Shown here piece after piece: positions 5,282 through 7,126 of a DNA stretch of 7,126 bases (positions are counted from its first letter, which is position 1; each line of letters starts with the position of its first letter). The stretch comes from Nanogingivalis sp963545035. GTDB taxonomy: Bacteria; Patescibacteriota; Saccharimonadia; Saccharimonadales; Saccharimonadaceae. The notes below the pieces were generated by a model, which saw nothing but the letters and a program-made list of their open reading frames with translations, was not told the origin of the DNA and did no database searches. Both the position numbers and the translations under genes were made by a program. Where the stretch lies: NCBI GenBank assembly GCA_963545035.1, contig CAUUHU010000028.1, positions 1 to 7,126 of the forward strand. Direction: 5' to 3'.

Positions 5282-6664
5282 ATGAAAAAATTTAACACAC
5301 TACAAACAACAGAGACTTTCGAAACTTCGCAAGAACTAGCAAAAACTCCACTCTCGAAAGAGAAGGCGCGAGATTTGGGTGGGGCGATTTTGGAGATTTC
5401 TGAAAAAACTAAGCATTTTTCAAAAAAGCGCGAACGGTTTGCGTATTTAAATAATCCAGACAGTCAAGAGGCAAAAGAGCACCTTGAAGATGAAATTGCG
5501 CTCAAAAACCGCCGTCAAGAAGAAATCGAAAACGGCTATTTTAACGAAAAAGATGATTTTATCGTAAATCCAAAAGATTACAAAATTCTTTCGAAACAAT
5601 TAGTTAATGGTGCTGGAAAAGCCGGAATCGACCTGGTCGCTTCAAAATATCTAAAACACGGTATTGCACTTGCAGATATGGCTTCTCGATACGATACAGT
5701 TGTTTATCTTGATAAATCTGCGCGACCACTTGATGGTCTAGCTCGAAAAGTTCTCAAGAATGTAATGCCAGACAAAAAACGGCCAGATTCAAAATTTTTG
5801 AACATCGATAGAAATCAAATCTTCACAGAACTTGGGTTTGGGATTCGCGACGGATATTTTAGTGATGGAACAGAGGGGAATAAGCTAGCTGAAACAAGCC
5901 ACTTTATTAACCGTTGGCAAATGGGAACTTCTCAAGAAACGAAAGATCGAATTTTAGCAGCGGTTCGTTCACAATTTTTAGACAAGGATGCTGAAATTGA
6001 CATGAACGCATCAGATGACGAGATTGTTCAGCAAATTTTGAAAGCGAAAACAACCGTCGAGGGTAAAAAAGTGATTGCGGTTGATGAAACTAGCTTTTCG
6101 GGCGCCACAATTGGCGTGGCTGGATTTTTGCTTAAGAAAGCCTTGCCAGAAGCTAAAGTTAACGAAAAGGGTTTTACTTTTTGGGAAAGTGAAGATAAGC
6201 AGGTTAAGTCTGAGGTTAATGGCGAAGTTAAATTAGTTCATGGTTCTGTGCCTGTTTGGTATGATAAAAACGATGATTTTGGTCGTGGTATTGGTGAACG
6301 TAGCGAAAGCTATCACACTCGTCGTTTCGAAAATAATCCAACGCGATTGAACTTACTTCGAAAAATTGGTGCTTCTGTTTTAGCCTCACCACACCGTGAT
6401 ATTAACGAAAAATATCTTCGAGATGATAAATATGAAGATTTAATGTACGACTTTGATCAGTTGATGCACGATTATAAAGCTAATAAAATTTTAATTTCGG
6501 CGCCAATAACGAATTATGAAAGCTTAGATATTTTTTACGATTTGATGGATGCGCAGGCTGAAAGTAAAAACTTAGAGTTTAAAGATTTAGTCGAAATGAA
6601 TAAAGTCCGAAACGAGCATCGTAAAGAAATTTCTGAATTTGAGACATTTAAAAAGCCCATCTAG
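5282..6664 (+). CDS. Uncharacterised protein with a phosphoribosyltransferase-like fold
   Basis: I do not recognise a named function. The 460-aa product looks soluble, with no signal peptide or membrane segment. Residues 20-90 are charged and probably helical. TVVYLDKSARPLDGLARKVL (139-158) resembles the strand, pyrophosphate loop and helix of type I phosphoribosyltransferases. KKVIAVDETSFSGATIGVAG (262-281) resembles the PRPP-binding strand and loop, with the usual acidic pair as D268-E269 and SGAT for the TGxT end, followed by a helix. The two loops lie in the right order about 110 residues apart. A further block, GSVPVWYDKNDDFGRGIGER (321-340), looks conserved in character but is unassigned. 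The C-terminus (about 400-455) is helical. The protein is longer than salvage PRTases, so an ordinary hpt or apt role is unlikely. It starts at the only sensible ATG after a strong promoter, has no Shine-Dalgarno, and its TAG stop lies in the loop of a terminator. It appears monocistronic. Confidence 0.6.
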   Translation: MKKFNTLQTTETFETSQELAKTPLSKEKARDLGGAILEISEKTKHFSKKRERFAYLNNPDSQEAKEHLEDEIALKNRRQEEIENGYFNEKDDFIVNPKDYKILSKQLVNGAGKAGIDLVASKYLKHGIALADMASRYDTVVYLDKSARPLDGLARKVLKNVMPDKKRPDSKFLNIDRNQIFTELGFGIRDGYFSDGTEGNKLAETSHFINRWQMGTSQETKDRILAAVRSQFLDKDAEIDMNASDDEIVQQILKAKTTVEGKKVIAVDETSFSGATIGVAGFLLKKALPEAKVNEKGFTFWESEDKQVKSEVNGEVKLVHGSVPVWYDKNDDFGRGIGERSESYHTRRFENNPTRLNLLRKIGASVLASPHRDINEKYLRDDKYEDLMYDFDQLMHDYKANKILISAPITNYESLDIFYDLMDAQAESKNLEFKDLVEMNKVRNEHRKEISEFETFKKPI

Positions 6665-6675
6665 AAATGGGCTTT
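6652..6675. terminator. Shared bidirectional terminator between convergent genes
   Basis: AAAGCCCAT (6652-6660) pairs with ATGGGCTTT (6667-6675), a perfect 9-bp stem with a 6-nt loop CTAGAA. The TAG stop of the + strand gene (6662-6664) is in the loop, and the TAA stop of the minus-strand gene (6674-6676) overlaps the other arm. On the minus strand the hairpin runs into five T (6654-6650). On the + strand the tail is TTTAGCTTT, a poorer U-tract, so termination should be better for the minus-strand gene. Confidence 0.75.
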
Positions 6676-6931
6676 AGCTTTGTGCAACTTTTTTAATTTT
6701 AATTTTAGCTTCATTTTGATCGTTTAAAAGATTTAATTCGAATCTTTGTGGTTCATTTCGTTCATTTACAACGATTTTTCCCTCAATACGAATATAGTTT
6801 TCGTATTGTTTTAAAAAATCAATTATAGCGGGAATTTCACCATTCTCAGTTTTTAATCTAACTCTATGTGGTAATTTTGTACCCCTGGAGAGTAGACTAT
6901 AAAAAGTTTGCACGTTAGTTATTGTCAACAA
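6674..6931 (-). CDS. Small hypothetical protein, TTG start
   Basis: Unrecognised 85-aa protein. The call rests on gene signals: an optimal ribosome site and a near-consensus promoter lie upstream on the minus strand, and a terminator overlaps the stop. The start is TTG at 6931-6929, 9 nt from AAGGAGG; no ATG is available in frame near that site. The sequence contains IPAIIDFLKQYENYIRIEGKIVV (about 33-55), then alternating hydrophobic and charged residues RFELNLLNDQNEAKIKIKKV (63-82). This pattern suggests one helix and several beta strands in a small soluble domain. There is no signal peptide, membrane segment or Cys. It is convergent with the PRTase-like gene and divergent from tRNA-Phe, so it is transcribed alone. 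A small RNA- or protein-binding domain is possible but nothing in the sequence proves it. Confidence 0.7.
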   Translation of the reverse strand: MLTITNVQTFYSLLSRGTKLPHRVRLKTENGEIPAIIDFLKQYENYIRIEGKIVVNERNEPQRFELNLLNDQNEAKIKIKKVAQS

Positions 6932-6940
6932 ATAAAAGAG

Positions 6941-6947
6941 CCTCCTT
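6941..6947 (-). promoter_or_regulatory. Full Shine-Dalgarno site deciding a TTG start
   Basis: The minus strand reads AAGGAGG, fully complementary to the usual 3' end of bacterial 16S rRNA, 9 nt before TTG at 6931-6929. It fixes the start of the 85-aa gene and is the strongest ribosome site in the window. Confidence 0.85.
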
Positions 6948-6962
6948 TTTTGGAATACTTAT

Positions 6963-6991
6963 ATAATAACATTTTTTAGCTGAAAAGTCAA
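6963..6991 (-). promoter_or_regulatory. Near-consensus promoter for the small minus-strand gene
   Basis: Read on the minus strand: TTGACT (6991-6986), a 17-nt spacer, and TATTAT (6968-6963) with TGT (6971-6969) before it as a TGn extension. The predicted start is at 6956 (an A on the minus strand), giving a 25-nt leader that contains the AAGGAGG site. Confidence 0.82.
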
Positions 6992-7033
6992 TAAGCAGAT
7001 AATTTAACTAAAATTAAAAACTTTAAAAAACTC

Positions 7034-7062
7034 TTGCAATAAAAAAGCTTATACTGTATAAT
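7034..7062 (+). promoter_or_regulatory. Promoter of tRNA-Phe
   Basis: TTGCAA (7034-7039), a 17-nt spacer and a perfect TATAAT (7057-7062) are present. A long A/T-only run upstream (about 6998-7030) could act as an UP element. The predicted start, near 7069, is about 4 nt before the mature tRNA 5' end. Confidence 0.85.
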
Positions 7063-7072
7063 TAAAAAGGTT

Positions 7073-7126
7073 GGCTCTTTAGCTCAGTTGGTAGAGCAGA
7101 GGCCTGAAGAGCCTTGTGTCCCCAGT
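7073..7126 (+). tRNA. tRNA-Phe (anticodon GAA), 3' partial
   Basis: The acceptor 5' strand is GGCTCTT (7073-7079). The D stem is GCTC/GAGC (7082-7085 with 7094-7097) around AGTTGGTA. The anticodon stem is GAGGC/GCCTT (7099-7103 with 7111-7115, one G-T pair). The 7-nt loop CTGAAGA gives anticodon GAA (7106-7108), which decodes UUC/UUU. A 5-nt variable loop GTGTC and the first T-stem strand CCCAG (7121-7125) follow, and the T-loop begins at the last base of the window. The T-loop, acceptor 3' strand and any encoded CCA lie beyond the window. Confidence 0.96.

Noticed and set aside
6934..7080. Inverted 8-mer AAAGAGCC (6935-6942) and GGCTCTTT (7073-7080) flanking the divergent region
   Set aside because: Short; one copy is tRNA acceptor sequence and the other is next to a ribosome site. 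Probably chance, not an attachment site or mobile-element end.
1..7126. CRISPR array, insertion sequence, toxin-antitoxin pair or riboswitch
   Set aside because: No regularly spaced repeats, transposase or terminal repeats, paired small ORFs, or leader long enough for a riboswitch were seen.

Overview
The window is a compact, AT-rich stretch of bacterial chromosome with almost no spare DNA. It carries six protein genes and the start of a tRNA gene. The gene set suggests a Patescibacteria/CPR bacterium, most likely Candidatus Saccharibacteria (TM7). The main reasons are a VirB6/TrbL-like polytopic protein of the kind common in that group, a MurD with a GSKGKGT-type P-loop, tight packing, and several genes without a Shine-Dalgarno sequence. 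UGA is used as a stop (murD) and an RF2 with the SPF tripeptide is present. This argues against the UGA-recoding CPR lineages (Gracilibacteria, Absconditabacteria). The taxonomic call is inference from memory of these families, not a database result.

Layout. Positions 1-2247 hold the 3' part of a VirB6/TrbL-like membrane protein, probably the tail of a type IV secretion-like operon upstream, closed by a strong intrinsic terminator (2250-2279). An extended -10 promoter then drives murD (2330-3664), followed closely by mscL (3678-4121) and prfB (4128-5207), all on the + strand with gaps of 13 and 6 nt. A second near-consensus promoter lies inside the end of murD and would start transcription at, or one base before, the mscL ATG, predicting a leaderless mscL mRNA. 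After prfB, a strong promoter drives a 460-residue protein with phosphoribosyltransferase-like loops (5282-6664). It converges on a small minus-strand gene (6674-6931), and the two share one hairpin. The small gene has its own promoter, a full AAGGAGG ribosome site and a TTG start. Divergent from it, a consensus promoter drives tRNA-Phe(GAA), which is cut by the window end.

How the genes relate. murD (peptidoglycan precursor synthesis), mscL (osmotic emergency valve) and prfB (translation termination) form a housekeeping cluster. The VirB6-like protein, the PRTase-like protein and the small minus-strand protein each sit in separate transcription units. Five promoters can be read directly. Four have a -35 and a -10 at exactly 17 nt spacing, and four carry the TGn extension. 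Predicted leaders are 25-26 nt for three genes and 0-1 nt for mscL. No mobile element, CRISPR array or sizeable repeat was seen. The most novel items are the PRTase-like protein, the predicted leaderless mscL transcript and the small minus-strand gene.
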